NCBI RefSeq assembly: GCF_003007685.1
Contig: NZ_PXNN01000006.1
Span: forward strand, 186,001 to 250,000
Length of the DNA: 64,000 nucleotides
Reading direction: 5' to 3'
DNA from: Marinobacter halophilus
GTDB lineage: Bacteria; Pseudomonadota; Gammaproteobacteria; Pseudomonadales; Oleiphilaceae
The notes under the pieces were generated by a model. It was given only the letters and a program-made list of their open reading frames with translations. It did not search any database and was not told the DNA's origin. The first letter of the stretch is position 1. The number at the start of each line of letters is the position of its first letter. Positions 51,915 to 61,887 of the stretch are shown here, in pieces. Made by a program: the position numbers and the translations under genes.

Positions 51915-52250
51915 TCAGAGCAGCCAGCCGGTTTGCTGAATGGTCATGTAGACGATGGTGCCCGCTGCGATAGAAAGCAGGGCATTTCGGCGCCATAGGT
52001 GTATCACCACCACCAGCAAGCCGGGTAACAGCGCATCGAGGCCTGGCAGGCTGGCGCTCCAGTTCGCTGAACGTCGCAGAAAAATAATCGCCAGCAGGGC
52101 CATCACGGCGGCCGGCAAATACCGCCCAATGTGTTGCACCAGCGGGTGTTCGGTGTGGCGCTCGAAAAACAGAAAGGGCACCACTCGAGTGGCAAACGTT
52201 GCCAGGGCAGATACGGCAATAAACCCCGCCAGATAATACTGTTCAACCAT
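51915..52250 (-). CDS. azlD: AzlD-family membrane protein
   Basis: The 111-residue protein has four hydrophobic helices and is the small partner of AzlC in a two-part exporter of branched-chain or related amino acids. It overlaps azlC by 8 bases. Substrate not proven here. Confidence 0.9.
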   Translation of the reverse strand: MVEQYYLAGFIAVSALATFATRVVPFLFFERHTEHPLVQHIGRYLPAAVMALLAIIFLRRSANWSASLPGLDALLPGLLVVVIHLWRRNALLSIAAGTIVYMTIQQTGWLL

Positions 52251-52947
52251 GGTTTACCCCTGCCGGGCTTTGCCGGTGCCATCTGTAATGCAGCAGCAGT
52301 ACAGCAGTGACGATGGTGATTGCCGTTATCAGTTGGTGGGTTGCGGGCACCAGTAACATGGCGATGCCCGATGAAAACGCCCCTGCCCAAAGCGGAAATC
52401 CGTCGCCCAGCGCTTTGATCTGTTCAATGGTCAGCACAATAAACAAAGCCACCAACGCAAACTCGATACCGGTGCTGTTGAACGCCACCAGTTCCCCCAA
52501 CAAACCTCCGGCGGCGCAGCCGATAATCCAGTAAGCCTGATTGAACGCGGTGATTCTGAAATCCACGTCTTGCTCATACTGGCGATCTGAAGATCGGGGC
52601 CGACTGGTGAGTAGCGAATAGGTTTCGTCGGTCAGGCCAAAAATCAGATAGCCTTTGCGCCAGCCTGCACCCCGGAATTGCCCGAGCAGGGAAAGCCCGT
52701 AGAACAAATGCCGGGCATTCAACACAAACATCGCAATAGCAACTTCCACCAGTCCGGCATGAGCGGCAAGCAAGCTGACCGCAAGAATCTGTCCGGAACC
52801 TGCATAGATCACCAGTCCCATCAATGGGGCTATCCACCACGCATAATCCAGTTGCGTGGCAAATAGCACACCGAACGCCATTCCCAGGGGCAGGTAGCCG
52901 AACAGGATCGGAAGTGTGAGCCGGAAGATGATGTTATTCATTAGCAT
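52243..52947 (-). CDS. azlC: AzlC-family transporter
   Basis: The 234-residue inner-membrane protein (about 6-8 helices) begins LPILFGYLPLGMAFGVLF and shows GLTDETYSLL, both typical of AzlC, the large subunit of the AzlCD branched-chain amino acid exporter. Two in-frame ATGs lie at 52947 and 52941; I keep the first. Operon with azlD. Confidence 0.92.
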   Translation of the reverse strand: MLMNNIIFRLTLPILFGYLPLGMAFGVLFATQLDYAWWIAPLMGLVIYAGSGQILAVSLLAAHAGLVEVAIAMFVLNARHLFYGLSLLGQFRGAGWRKGYLIFGLTDETYSLLTSRPRSSDRQYEQDVDFRITAFNQAYWIIGCAAGGLLGELVAFNSTGIEFALVALFIVLTIEQIKALGDGFPLWAGAFSSGIAMLLVPATHQLITAITIVTAVLLLHYRWHRQSPAGVNHG

Positions 52948-53098
52948 CCAAACGTTTAAAAGCGGCGATGATAGTCAATTGCGAGCGTATTTTGAAGATG
53001 GCAAAAACGGTTAGTCGGTAAATTGACGCCGAGACCGCAACAAAAGTGTCATAAATAAGGCATATTCTCCCCGGATCTGAGTTCCAACTGGAGTTGTT

Positions 53099-54706
53099 AT
53101 GCTGGCCACTGTTCGTGCACGAATTTTCTTTTTTGCCCTGTTATCCCTTGGCGCCGTGGCTGGCCTGGCAGCGCTGTCATGGGTAATTATCCTTAAGGCA
53201 GAGGAGGCATCTGAAACCCTGGTGCGTCAAAACCTCCATGAATCCTGGGTGTTGATCGATCTGGAGCAGGATCACCGTCGCCTGCAAGATCTCGCGTTTA
53301 AAGTGAAGGCTCAATTGTTGCTCTGGGATGAAATCAAAACCGAATTTGACCACCTGAGTGCATCCTTACCGGAACGTTGGCAGCGGGTTCGTGGGAGCGC
53401 CAGCTTGCGTTCCTGGGCTGATGATACTGCGGAGTCTTATGAGCGGGTGTTGACACTAATGAGCGACATGAAGTCGGGGATCGCGGAAAAGAGCTATTAC
53501 CGTGTGGGGCAGGTTGTTGATTTTCAGTTGTTCCCGGCACTGGAGCCCATGTTGACGGCAATCAAGGAGCGCCAGGCTACCAGCAGAGATATAGTTGCCA
53601 ATGATGCCGATGAACTACTGGACTACCTTGCAGATCAGCAGTTGATTTTGCTGGCGGGCTCACTGGCCTTTTTCGTGGTGGTGGTCGTCATCACGCTCTG
53701 GCTGCGCCAGTCCGTGATTGTGCGGTTGCAGGGCATGGAGCGCGAACTCGTCGCTATGGAGAAAAACTCGGACCTTACCCGCATACCGGTGCTGAAAGGC
53801 AGGGATGAAGTTGCCGGAGTTGCCGGTGCGTTGGAGGGGTTGGTCAGGCGCTTCGAAGAGTTTATTGGTGATATAAAACAAGCCGCCAACGGCCTGGACC
53901 AGCGTTCTGTCGCTCTGGATGGAGGTGCAGAAGCACTTCAGAGCGCTTCGGAAGCGACGCGGAAGCAGACTGCTGACGTGACAGCCTCTATGACCGCAAT
54001 CGCCGATCAGGCCTCGCGGATTGAGGTGGCGACCGAGCAGTCGGCAGCAACGGTTCATCAGGCCGTATCGGCCAATAGTGAAGTGCAAAATGGATTGCAA
54101 AGCAGCGAGCTGGCCGCTGATCGTACCGTCGATGTCATTTCCCGGGTTTCGACGTCGATACACGCCTTGAACGAATCCACCGGCAAAATCGAACAGGTAA
54201 TCGGGGTGATTGCAGACATCGCCGAGCAAACCAATTTGCTGGCGTTAAATGCGGCCATTGAGGCCGCCCGGGCAGGGGAACACGGTCGGGGCTTTGCAGT
54301 GGTTGCCGATGAGGTGCGCACCTTGTCCCGAAGAACTGCGGAATCCACTCGTAACATTCGCCAGTGGGTCCAGGACCTGGTTTTGGGTGTTGGCAGTGTT
54401 GACGATCTTTTATCTGAGATGCGCGAGGCGGGCGAACAAAACAGAAGTAATCTGTTGGCTCTGAAAGCCCACCTGGTGCAATTGAAATCGCAGTTTGATG
54501 AGCTGGAGCATCACAGCGACAATATCCGGGCATCGGTCACCCTGCAGCGTGACGAAGTTGGGCGGGTAGGGCAGCGGGCCGAGGCGCTTTCGATCAGCGC
54601 AGAGACCCTGACCGGGAACGTTGAGAGCACTCGCTTGATCAGCGACGACCTGCGTCAGGAATCGGTATCCATGCGTCAACTGATAGCCGGATTTCGCACG
54701 CGCTGA
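53099..54706 (+). CDS. Methyl-accepting chemotaxis protein
   Basis: The 535-residue receptor has a transmembrane helix at about 8-30, a periplasmic helical domain (about 31-178), a second membrane helix (about 179-202), a HAMP segment ([15 protein letters not shown]...), and the signalling hairpin [37 protein letters not shown]. The periplasmic part matches no ligand-binding fold I can name. CTGGAG precedes the ATG. It stands alone, so its ligand cannot be told from context. Confidence 0.94.
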   Translation: MLATVRARIFFFALLSLGAVAGLAALSWVIILKAEEASETLVRQNLHESWVLIDLEQDHRRLQDLAFKVKAQLLLWDEIKTEFDHLSASLPERWQRVRGSASLRSWADDTAESYERVLTLMSDMKSGIAEKSYYRVGQVVDFQLFPALEPMLTAIKERQATSRDIVANDADELLDYLADQQLILLAGSLAFFVVVVVITLWLRQSVIVRLQGMERELVAMEKNSDLTRIPVLKGRDEVAGVAGALEGLVRRFEEFIGDIKQAANGLDQRSVALDGGAEALQSASEATRKQTADVTASMTAIADQASRIEVATEQSAATVHQAVSANSEVQNGLQSSELAADRTVDVISRVSTSIHALNESTGKIEQVIGVIADIAEQTNLLALNAAIEAARAGEHGRGFAVVADEVRTLSRRTAESTRNIRQWVQDLVLGVGSVDDLLSEMREAGEQNRSNLLALKAHLVQLKSQFDELEHHSDNIRASVTLQRDEVGRVGQRAEALSISAETLTGNVESTRLISDDLRQESVSMRQLIAGFRTR

Positions 54707-54791
54707 CCGGAAAGATAAAAACTGTCTTCAATTACGGGGGTTCTTGTCCTGCTCATAAAACCGTAACATACAGCGACTGATTGGAGATGTT

Positions 54792-55043
54792 ATGAACGAT
54801 GAGGCAGAACGAGAGCCAGAGGTTGATCCGCGACAGGAAATGTTTGTTGTGGATTTTGACCTGCTGGCTGAAGATCAGCTTGAAGGGCTGGCCGAAGAAT
54901 ACTGCACTCGCCATCACGGCTTGAATGATACGGAAAATCCCCTGGCAGAGCGGGCCCGTGTGCTTGCCGCCGTTCGCCGGGGTGATCTGGTGATCTGGTT
55001 TGACCCGGTTGAAAACACCGCTAGCCTGGGCGCTCCTGCTTAG
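54792..55043 (+). CDS. UPF0270 (YheU-like) small protein
   Basis: The 83-residue acidic protein has the pattern LLAEDQLEGLAEEYCTRHHG and RGDLVIWFDPVENTASL, similar to UPF0270/YheU, with an N-terminal extension of about 18 residues. Function unknown. GGAG lies upstream of the ATG. Confidence 0.75.
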   Translation: MNDEAEREPEVDPRQEMFVVDFDLLAEDQLEGLAEEYCTRHHGLNDTENPLAERARVLAAVRRGDLVIWFDPVENTASLGAPA

Positions 55044-55160
55044 GCTCGGATGTTTTTTGTGACGGCTATCCGGAGTCGTTGGCCTGACTGCCTACCCGTA
55101 GGCCCCGGTAACCGTTACAATCGGCGTGTTTTCCCCCCCTACCTGAATGCGAGGTGAGAT

Positions 55161-55820
55161 TTGATCAGGGTACTGGTTGTTGATGACCACGAGCTGGTGC
55201 GCTCAGGTATTACCCGCATGTTGGTGGATGATCCCGACATTGAAGTGCTTGGGCAGGCCTCCTCGGGTGAGGAAGCCATAGAATTTGTGCGTAAGGAACG
55301 TCCGGACATTGTCCTGATGGACATTCGTATGCCAGGTATTGGCGGTCTGGAAGCTACTCGGCGAATACTCCGGATTGATGACTCCATCAGGGTTATTGTG
55401 GTCACGGCGTGTGCGGACGACCCATACCCCGCCCGCGTTATGCAGAGTGGCGCGACCGCATATATCACCAAAGGTGCTGACATTCAGGAAATGGTCCGTG
55501 CTATTCGTAAGGCGCACTCTGGCCAGCGTTACATCAGCCCTGAAATTGCACAGAAGATGGCATTGAAAACGCTGGGTGGCGACCGGGAGGAAGACGGTGA
55601 GCTTTACCGGTTTGAGCGCCTGTCTGAGCGGGAAATGCAAATTGCCATGATGGTGGTGGACTGCCAGAAGGTGCAGGACATCTCTGACAAGCTCTGCTTG
55701 AGCCCGAAAACCGTGAACAGTTACCGCTATCGGATTTTCGAGAAGCTGGAAATTTCCAGTGATGTCGAGTTGGCGTTGATGGCAGTACGGCTTGGATTGC
55801 TGGATGCCGACAAGGTCTGA
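55161..55820 (+). CDS. gacA: Response regulator GacA/UvrY
   Basis: The 219-residue regulator has a receiver with Asp54 in IVLMDIRMPGIGG and a C-terminal LuxR-type HTH (ERLSEREMQIAMMVV...LCLSPKTVNSYRYRIFEKL). In the family, the sensor GacS/BarA phosphorylates it and it drives small RNAs that titrate CsrA/RsmA. The start is TTG with GAGGTGAG a few bases upstream and conservation from the first residue (IRVLVVDDHELVRSGITRML). Overlaps uvrC, as in Pseudomonas gacA-uvrC. Confidence 0.94.
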   Translation: MIRVLVVDDHELVRSGITRMLVDDPDIEVLGQASSGEEAIEFVRKERPDIVLMDIRMPGIGGLEATRRILRIDDSIRVIVVTACADDPYPARVMQSGATAYITKGADIQEMVRAIRKAHSGQRYISPEIAQKMALKTLGGDREEDGELYRFERLSEREMQIAMMVVDCQKVQDISDKLCLSPKTVNSYRYRIFEKLEISSDVELALMAVRLGLLDADKV

Positions 55821-57663
55821 TTCCCAGGAAACGAGCGGGAAGTTCGACAGTAAAAACTTCCTGAAACAATTGACTGAGCGCCCCGGTGTCTATCGTATGT
55901 TCGATGACAGCGGCAACGTTTTGTATGTGGGTAAAGCCCGCAATCTCAAAAAACGCGTCAGCAGTTACTTCCGCAAGACTGGCCTTGCCCCGAAAACCGA
56001 GGCCTTGGTCAGCAAAATCGAATCCATCGAAATCACCATCACCGGCAGCGAGACCGAAGCACTGCTGCTGGAACAGAACCTGATCAAGTCACTGCGACCG
56101 CCATACAACATCCTGCTGCGTGACGATAAATCCTACCCCTATATCTATCTGTCATCCCACAGTGATTATCCGTCACTGACCTTTCGCCGAGGCCGCACCA
56201 AGAAGGGCGGCGGTACCTGGTTCGGGCCTTTCCCCAGCTCCGGAGCGGTTAAGGAAAGTCTTAACATTCTACAAAAGATATTCCATATAAGATCCTGTAA
56301 TGAAAGTTATTTCAGGAACAGGAATCGCCCGTGTCTGCAGTATCAGATCAATCGCTGTACCGCACCGTGCGTGGAATACGTTAGCCCGGAGGAATACCGG
56401 CAGGATATTCGCCACGCCACTATGTTTTTGGAGGGTAAGAACCCGGCCATCATTCAGGACTTGATGAAGGCGATGGAAACGGCGTCGAAAGGGCTCGAAT
56501 TCGAAAAAGCCGCAGCTTATCGAGACCAGATCAATCACCTGCGCCATGTTCAGGAGCAGCAGTCGGTGGATGGAGAAGGGGGCGATGCCGACGTAATTGC
56601 CATCGCACAGGAGGCCGGTGTGGTGTGCGTGGTGGTGATCATCGTCCGTGGTGGCCGGGTGTTGGGCACCAAGGACTACTTCCCCCGTTTCTCTCTCGAG
56701 CAGTCTGAAGGCGAACTGCTGGCGGCTTTCCTGGGGCAGTACTATTTTGGTGGTGACACCCAGCGGGAAATTCCTCGCGACATTCTGGTGCCGGTAAAAG
56801 TGGAAGGCGAGGAGTTGCTGGCCCAGGCTTTGAGCGAATCAGCCAATCGCGACACCCGAATCCGGGGCAATGTGCGCGGCGAGCGACGGCGCTGGCTGGA
56901 GCTGGCCATGACCAACGCCCAGCAGACGCTGCTGACCCACCTCGCCAGCAAAGAAACCGTGTACCGGCGTTTACTGGCGCTCAGGGATTTGCTGGAATTG
57001 GCGGAAACGCCGGCCCGCATGGAGTGTTTTGATATCAGCCACAGCCATGGGGAAAATACCGTCGCATCTTGTGTGGTTTTCGACGAGAATGGCCCCCTGA
57101 AAAGTGATTATCGTCTATACAACATTGAGGGTGTGACTGCCGGCGATGACTATGCCGCCATGCGCCAGGTATTAACGCGCCGCTACCGACGACTGGTCAA
57201 CGGGGAGGGCAAGCGGCCCCACCTTGTGCTTATCGATGGTGGTAAAGGCCAGCTGAACATTGCCCGGGAAGTGTTTAATGAGCTAGGCATTTCAGATATT
57301 CCGCTGATCGGGGTGGCGAAAGGCGTCACGCGCCGTGCGGGTATGGAACAACTGATCGACGCCATGACGGGCGACGTGTTCCGGGTACCAGCAGATTCGC
57401 CCGCACTGCACCTGATTCAGCACATCCGGGACGAATCGCACCGGTTTGCCATCACCGGGCACCGGGCCGGGCGTGACAAAAAGCGACGGCAATCGACCCT
57501 TGAGGGTATCGAAGGGGTTGGCCCCAAGCGACGCCGGGAATTGATCCGGTATTTCGGGGGCATTCAGGAGCTCCGAAAAGCCGGCGTGGATGAAATGACC
57601 AAAGTGCAAGGCATCAGCAAGTCACTTGCAGAATCCATATACGCAGCACTGCACGACGAATAG
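55804..57663 (+). CDS. uvrC: Excinuclease ABC subunit C
   Basis: The 619-residue nuclease makes both incisions in nucleotide excision repair. GIY-YIG domain (PGVYRMFDDSGNVLYVGKARNL, about 25-100), UVR domain (about 205-240), UvrC homology/RNase H region (ECFDISHSHGENTVASCVVF, VLIDGGKGQLN) and C-terminal helix-hairpin-helix. I choose the ATG at 55804 inside gacA; TTG 55792 would add four residues. pgsA follows 7 bases later. Confidence 0.96.
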   Translation: MPTRSDSQETSGKFDSKNFLKQLTERPGVYRMFDDSGNVLYVGKARNLKKRVSSYFRKTGLAPKTEALVSKIESIEITITGSETEALLLEQNLIKSLRPPYNILLRDDKSYPYIYLSSHSDYPSLTFRRGRTKKGGGTWFGPFPSSGAVKESLNILQKIFHIRSCNESYFRNRNRPCLQYQINRCTAPCVEYVSPEEYRQDIRHATMFLEGKNPAIIQDLMKAMETASKGLEFEKAAAYRDQINHLRHVQEQQSVDGEGGDADVIAIAQEAGVVCVVVIIVRGGRVLGTKDYFPRFSLEQSEGELLAAFLGQYYFGGDTQREIPRDILVPVKVEGEELLAQALSESANRDTRIRGNVRGERRRWLELAMTNAQQTLLTHLASKETVYRRLLALRDLLELAETPARMECFDISHSHGENTVASCVVFDENGPLKSDYRLYNIEGVTAGDDYAAMRQVLTRRYRRLVNGEGKRPHLVLIDGGKGQLNIAREVFNELGISDIPLIGVAKGVTRRAGMEQLIDAMTGDVFRVPADSPALHLIQHIRDESHRFAITGHRAGRDKKRRQSTLEGIEGVGPKRRRELIRYFGGIQELRKAGVDEMTKVQGISKSLAESIYAALHDE

Positions 57664-57670
57664 GAAACCC

Positions 57671-58234
57671 ATGAATTTACCAAATGTTTTGACCATGTCC
57701 CGTATCGTGATGATCCCGATCTTCGTGGTCATCTTTTACCTGCCGATGCAGTGGAGTTACATGGTCAGCGCCGCCATTTTTACGCTGGCGGCGATCACCG
57801 ATTGGCTGGATGGCTACCTGGCCCGAAAACTGGACCAGAGCACGCCTTTTGGTGCCTTTCTGGACCCGGTCGCGGACAAACTGATGGTGGCGGTGGCGCT
57901 GGCGGTGCTGATTGAAGAGCACGCTGCGGTTCTGTTGACGATTCCGGCAACGATCATTATCGGCCGTGAGATTGTCATCTCTGCGTTACGTGAATGGATG
58001 GCGGAGATGGGCAGCCGTGCCAGTGTGGCGGTGTCTTACATCGGGAAAATCAAAACCACCGCCCAGATGGTGGCCATTATCGGCCTGCTGGCGTTCCCGC
58101 CGGGTCAGCTCTGGGCGTATGTCGGTATCGGTTTGCTCTACGTAGCGGCGGTGCTTACCCTGTGGTCAATGTTCCTGTATCTGCGCGCTGCCTGGGGCGA
58201 TCTGTTTCCCGATTCGGAAGGCGGTCAGCGATAA
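57671..58234 (+). CDS. pgsA: CDP-diacylglycerol-glycerol-3-phosphate 3-phosphatidyltransferase
   Basis: The 187-residue membrane enzyme makes phosphatidylglycerol phosphate. The CDP-alcohol transferase motif is split as DWLDGYLAR and GAFLDPVADK (about 42-68). AGGAAACCC precedes the ATG at 57671; an in-frame start at 57626 lies inside uvrC. Third gene of gacA-uvrC-pgsA. No tRNA genes follow it here, unlike in some pseudomonads. Confidence 0.95.
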   Translation: MNLPNVLTMSRIVMIPIFVVIFYLPMQWSYMVSAAIFTLAAITDWLDGYLARKLDQSTPFGAFLDPVADKLMVAVALAVLIEEHAAVLLTIPATIIIGREIVISALREWMAEMGSRASVAVSYIGKIKTTAQMVAIIGLLAFPPGQLWAYVGIGLLYVAAVLTLWSMFLYLRAAWGDLFPDSEGGQR

Positions 58235-58302
58235 CTGGAGGCCGCTACGGCTGTCCACCTTGAATCCGACAGGATTTTGATAACGCATAATGCCGTAAGC
58301 AA

Positions 58303-58929
58303 TCAGCTCCCGCTTGATTTGTGATATTGGTCCAGGCAGTCCGACAGCCAGGTTGTCAGATCATTATTCAAACGGTTCGCGGCCTTGCTGAACCCCTGCA
58401 CGATACTGTCCAGCTGGCCATCGCCCACGGGTTCGTTTACGGTCCAGTTGCGGACACACAACCCCTCTCGCTGGCGGTTACTCATCATTTCGGTATGCAG
58501 CTGAATTACGATGTTCAGACTGCCATTGTGCTTGATGGCGTGGAAGGCAGTCAGTTCGCTGATGAGTGCCAGCTCTGCGTTGGCGGGACTGGTATCGACA
58601 ATAATGTTACGAAAGCCCTCACTCTTGCGCAGGTGCCTGACCAGGTGATCACGAACCATTACCGGGGCGGTGTCGCGCCAACGAATTTCGCCAATGGTCT
58701 GAAATTCATAGGGTGTTGGCTTGACGAGTATTTGTGAGCCTTCAAAAGGTGCAGACGCCAGTGGCGTGTCAATCCGAATGCTTGCGTTCTGTGCCTGTGC
58801 AAAGATCTGTTGGCTGTCGGGTGCGGCCAGATCCATGATCCTTGGCGGCTCCGGGATCGGGAATACAGTGCAGGCAGTCAACGTAAGAGTTGCCAGTAAC
58901 GCTGTTACAGGCGACAGATGTTTGATCAT
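58303..58929 (-). CDS. ABC-type lipid transport auxiliary lipoprotein (PqiC-like)
   Basis: The 208-residue protein has a lipoprotein signal (LATLTLTAC, Cys20) and fits the ABC transport auxiliary family, which works with MCE proteins in the outer membrane. Last gene of a four-gene operon, overlapping the MCE gene by four bases. Confidence 0.87.
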   Translation of the reverse strand: MIKHLSPVTALLATLTLTACTVFPIPEPPRIMDLAAPDSQQIFAQAQNASIRIDTPLASAPFEGSQILVKPTPYEFQTIGEIRWRDTAPVMVRDHLVRHLRKSEGFRNIIVDTSPANAELALISELTAFHAIKHNGSLNIVIQLHTEMMSNRQREGLCVRNWTVNEPVGDGQLDSIVQGFSKAANRLNNDLTTWLSDCLDQYHKSSGS

Positions 58930-59864
58930 TGCTCAAACTCCTGAAATTTGGGGCTACCCCGCAGGGTTCCCAGAGGGTCTTCTTCCAATCTGCGGGTAAA
59001 CGAATTCAAGGAGCGCAAAGTGCTGCGCATTTCACGGAGTACTGGAGTGATTTCTCCAAGGCCCTGAAGTCCGATATCCAATGCGTTTTCGTTGCCCTCG
59101 GTCAGTCGGTCCAGTCGGCTGAGCGTCGGCTGGATGGTGGTCAGCGCCTGGCCCATAGCCTCGAGTACCGGCGATATTTCATCGCGCAGGACCACGCTGG
59201 CACGATCGGAGGTTTCAGACACTTTGATAGACGCTTCTTCGGCGCGAATGGCTGCGGCATCAAATTGCTCCATGAGCGCCAGCAATTCGTCCCGGTTCGC
59301 AAGCAGGGCGTCGGTTGCCTGTCGGGTGTTGTCGAGAATGGTGGTAACGTTATCAACGTTTTCAGGTGCAAACAGCCGGTTCATGCTGGTCATCAGCTGC
59401 TCGGCACTTGCAAGCATGGATTCGCCGTTGTTCAGCAGGTTGGACAAGGCAGACGGAGCAGCATTGATGAACGGCGGATCGTTCCGGTCGCCTTGCAGCA
59501 CCGGACTATCCGTTGTGCCGCCGGTGAACTGGATGCTCATGCTGCCGGTGATGTTTGCCAGCACCAGTTCGGCGCGGGTGTTTTCCCGCACGGGAATGTC
59601 CTGGTCCACTCTTACCAGCACGCGAACGTGGGCGGGGTTGTCCGGCGCCAGCGTGAGTTCAAGCACATCGCCCACAGGCACGCCGCTGTAAAGCACGGGA
59701 TTGCCGCGGGCAAGACCACCCACCGGGTGATCAAAACCAATCTGGTAATAAGCCCACTCCCGGTCGGTGGAAGATTTGCCCAGCCACAATGCAAACAGCA
59801 AAGCCGCGGCCACAGCCACCAGCGTGAACAGTCCGATAATAACGTGATGGGCCTTCGGCTCCAT
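58926..59864 (-). CDS. MCE-domain lipid transport protein (MlaD-like)
   Basis: The 312-residue protein has an N-terminal membrane anchor (VIIGLFTLVAVAAALLFALWL), one MCE domain (about 40-120, YYQIGFDHPVGGLARGNPVLYSGVPVGDV) and a long helical C-terminal part that could form a tunnel. It binds lipid in the periplasm and pairs with the ABC core upstream. One-base overlap with the ATPase gene. Confidence 0.92.
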   Translation of the reverse strand: MEPKAHHVIIGLFTLVAVAAALLFALWLGKSSTDREWAYYQIGFDHPVGGLARGNPVLYSGVPVGDVLELTLAPDNPAHVRVLVRVDQDIPVRENTRAELVLANITGSMSIQFTGGTTDSPVLQGDRNDPPFINAAPSALSNLLNNGESMLASAEQLMTSMNRLFAPENVDNVTTILDNTRQATDALLANRDELLALMEQFDAAAIRAEEASIKVSETSDRASVVLRDEISPVLEAMGQALTTIQPTLSRLDRLTEGNENALDIGLQGLGEITPVLREMRSTLRSLNSFTRRLEEDPLGTLRGSPKFQEFEQ

Positions 59865-60685
59865 TAATTGGGCTCCTGTTCGGTTAGCCGATTCTGGGCG
59901 GCAATAGCAGCGCGGCCGCGGGGGCCGTGAAAATATTGCTGTATCCAGTCATCGTCGGTTTGGGCAACCTGCTCCAGAGTATCTGCGACCAAAACCTTGT
60001 GCTGTGACAACACGGCAACCCGGTCGCAACTGGCATACAGAGTATCCAGATCGTGGGTGACAAGGAATACGGTCAGGCCGAGGGCATCGCTCAGGGTGAC
60101 GATCAATTCGTCAAAGGCAGCGGCGCCGATCGGGTCGAGCCCTGCGGTGGGCTCATCAAGAAACAGGATCTCCGGGTCCAGCGCCAGCGCCCGGGCCAGA
60201 GCGGCTCGTTTGACCATGCCGCCGGACAATTCGGACGGCATTTTCAGGGCGGCTTCGGGCGGCAAGCCGGTAAGGGCCAGCTTCATTCGGGCCAACTCGG
60301 CGGCCTCTGATCGGCTGAGCCCCGCATGCTCGATTAACGGCAGGGAAATGTTCTGCTCCAGAGTCAGGGAGGTAAACAAGGCACCACCCTGAAACAGCAC
60401 CCCAAATCGCTGCTCATACAAGGAGCGGTCAGAGCCAGACAGTTCGGTCAGGTCTACATCAAAGACTCGGATTTGGCCGGCAGATGGCGTGTGCAAGCCG
60501 ACGATGCTGCGCAGCAGTACCGACTTACCCGTACCGGAGCCACCAACTACTCCCAGGATCTCGCCGGCGAACAGATCCAGATCCAGATCATCATGGATCA
60601 CAAGGCTGCCAAAGCGGTTACATAGCCCTCGTACCTGAATGATTGGCGAGCTCGAGGGCCTTGAATGATGTTGGCTTACTGTCAT
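59864..60685 (-). CDS. Lipid ABC transporter ATP-binding protein (MlaF-like)
   Basis: The 273-residue ATPase has Walker A GGSGTGKSVLLRSI, the Mla-type signature LSGGMVKRAALARALALDP and Walker B ILFLDEPTAGLDP. It powers the STAS-MlaE permease encoded 3 bases upstream and acts with the MCE protein. Confidence 0.93.
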   Translation of the reverse strand: MTVSQHHSRPSSSPIIQVRGLCNRFGSLVIHDDLDLDLFAGEILGVVGGSGTGKSVLLRSIVGLHTPSAGQIRVFDVDLTELSGSDRSLYEQRFGVLFQGGALFTSLTLEQNISLPLIEHAGLSRSEAAELARMKLALTGLPPEAALKMPSELSGGMVKRAALARALALDPEILFLDEPTAGLDPIGAAAFDELIVTLSDALGLTVFLVTHDLDTLYASCDRVAVLSQHKVLVADTLEQVAQTDDDWIQQYFHGPRGRAAIAAQNRLTEQEPN

Positions 60686-60688
60686 GAG

Positions 60689-61840
60689 TTACCAGCCCAT
60701 TTCCATAAAAAACAAGGCGGCAATCGAATCCAGCAGGATCACCATGAAAATAGACTGAACGACGCTGGACGTCGTGTGCTCGCCCACTGATTGGGCACTG
60801 CCGGCAACCTTGAAGCCTTCAAGACAACCGATCACAGCGATCAGAAAGGCGAACACCGGCGCTTTGCCGATACCCACCAGAAAGTGGTTGATGGCGATGT
60901 CGCGTTGTACGATGGCGATGAACTGGCTGGGTGGAATGTCCAGCGCCAGCGCGCATACGACGGCGCCGCCAAGCATACCGGATATCATTCCGACGAACGT
61001 CAGTACGGGCAGGCTGAGCATCATCGCCAGCACCCTGGGGACCACTAAAAGTTCAACAGGGTTGAGCCCCAGGGTGCGAATGGCGTCGAGCTCTTCGTTT
61101 ACCTTCATGGCGCCGATCTGGGCGGTGAAGGAACTGGCGGTCCGGCCCGCCATGAGAATGGCCGCCAGTAACACGCCAAACTCCCGGAGGAAGGCGAACG
61201 CGACCAGGTTGACCGTATAAATGCTGGCGCCAAAATCACTGAGTACGGTCGCTCCGAGAAACGCCACCACGGCACCCACCAGAAAGGTGAGCAGGGCGAC
61301 GATGGGAAGGGCGTTCAGGCCCGTATCATGAACAGCCGCAACAAACGGCGTGAAACGCCAGCGCTTCGGCCGGGGCAAAATGTAGAACAGGGTGGCCAAG
61401 GTCTGGCCAATAAATCCAGCCAATATCCACATCAATTCCGCAATGGCGGTGACTTTCTGGCCTGCCTGGGCCAGAAAGAGCAGTACCGGGTTTACCGGGG
61501 TCGGCTGGTAGCGCGGCTGCGCCATCGCTTCGGCGACCGTTCTGAGCAGCTGTTGTTGTTCATCGGCCAGAGTTGACGCGTCGAGTGCCGACAACAACAC
61601 CTCGGCGCCGGCTAACTTAACAATTAGTGCCGCACCCGCAGTATCCACAAAGGTCAGTTGGTCGAGGTTGAGTTCTGCAAGGTTGGCTTTTTTCCGATGA
61701 ATAGCCCCAACCATCTGGTTGAGCGACGAATAATAGGGCAGAGTCCAGCTGCCGGAAAGAGTCAGGGTGTCGCCGTTGTGTTCAACGATGCCCTGAGCCT
61801 GGCTGGAATGTGTGGAAGAAAGCCGTGAGTCGGTCGCCAC
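60689..61840 (-). CDS. Lipid ABC transporter permease with fused STAS domain (MlaE-like)
   Basis: The 383-residue permease has an N-terminal STAS domain (about 15-110, LSGSWTLPYYSSLNQM, FVDTAGAALIVKLAG) fused to an MlaE permease with five helices (LREFGVLLAAILMAGRTASSFTAQIGAMKVNEELDA is the coupling helix). In the separate Mla system the STAS protein MlaB is a distinct subunit, so here one chain does both jobs. The start is GTG at 61840 without a strong ribosome site. First gene of the permease-ATPase-MCE-lipoprotein operon. Confidence 0.92.
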   Translation of the reverse strand: MATDSRLSSTHSSQAQGIVEHNGDTLTLSGSWTLPYYSSLNQMVGAIHRKKANLAELNLDQLTFVDTAGAALIVKLAGAEVLLSALDASTLADEQQQLLRTVAEAMAQPRYQPTPVNPVLLFLAQAGQKVTAIAELMWILAGFIGQTLATLFYILPRPKRWRFTPFVAAVHDTGLNALPIVALLTFLVGAVVAFLGATVLSDFGASIYTVNLVAFAFLREFGVLLAAILMAGRTASSFTAQIGAMKVNEELDAIRTLGLNPVELLVVPRVLAMMLSLPVLTFVGMISGMLGGAVVCALALDIPPSQFIAIVQRDIAINHFLVGIGKAPVFAFLIAVIGCLEGFKVAGSAQSVGEHTTSSVVQSIFMVILLDSIAALFFMEMGW

Positions 61841-61887
61841 AGAACGAGTTTGCCCCTGTCCGCTATGCTGTTAGGTTCCTTACCAGC

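Noticed and set aside
53050..53085. Sigma-28 promoter before the chemoreceptor gene
   Set aside because: Best fit (CAAAAGTG-N11-GCATATTC) matches only about half of each element.
58929..59867. 312-codon plus-strand open frame
   Set aside because: Exact antisense of the MCE gene; composition is that of a complement frame.
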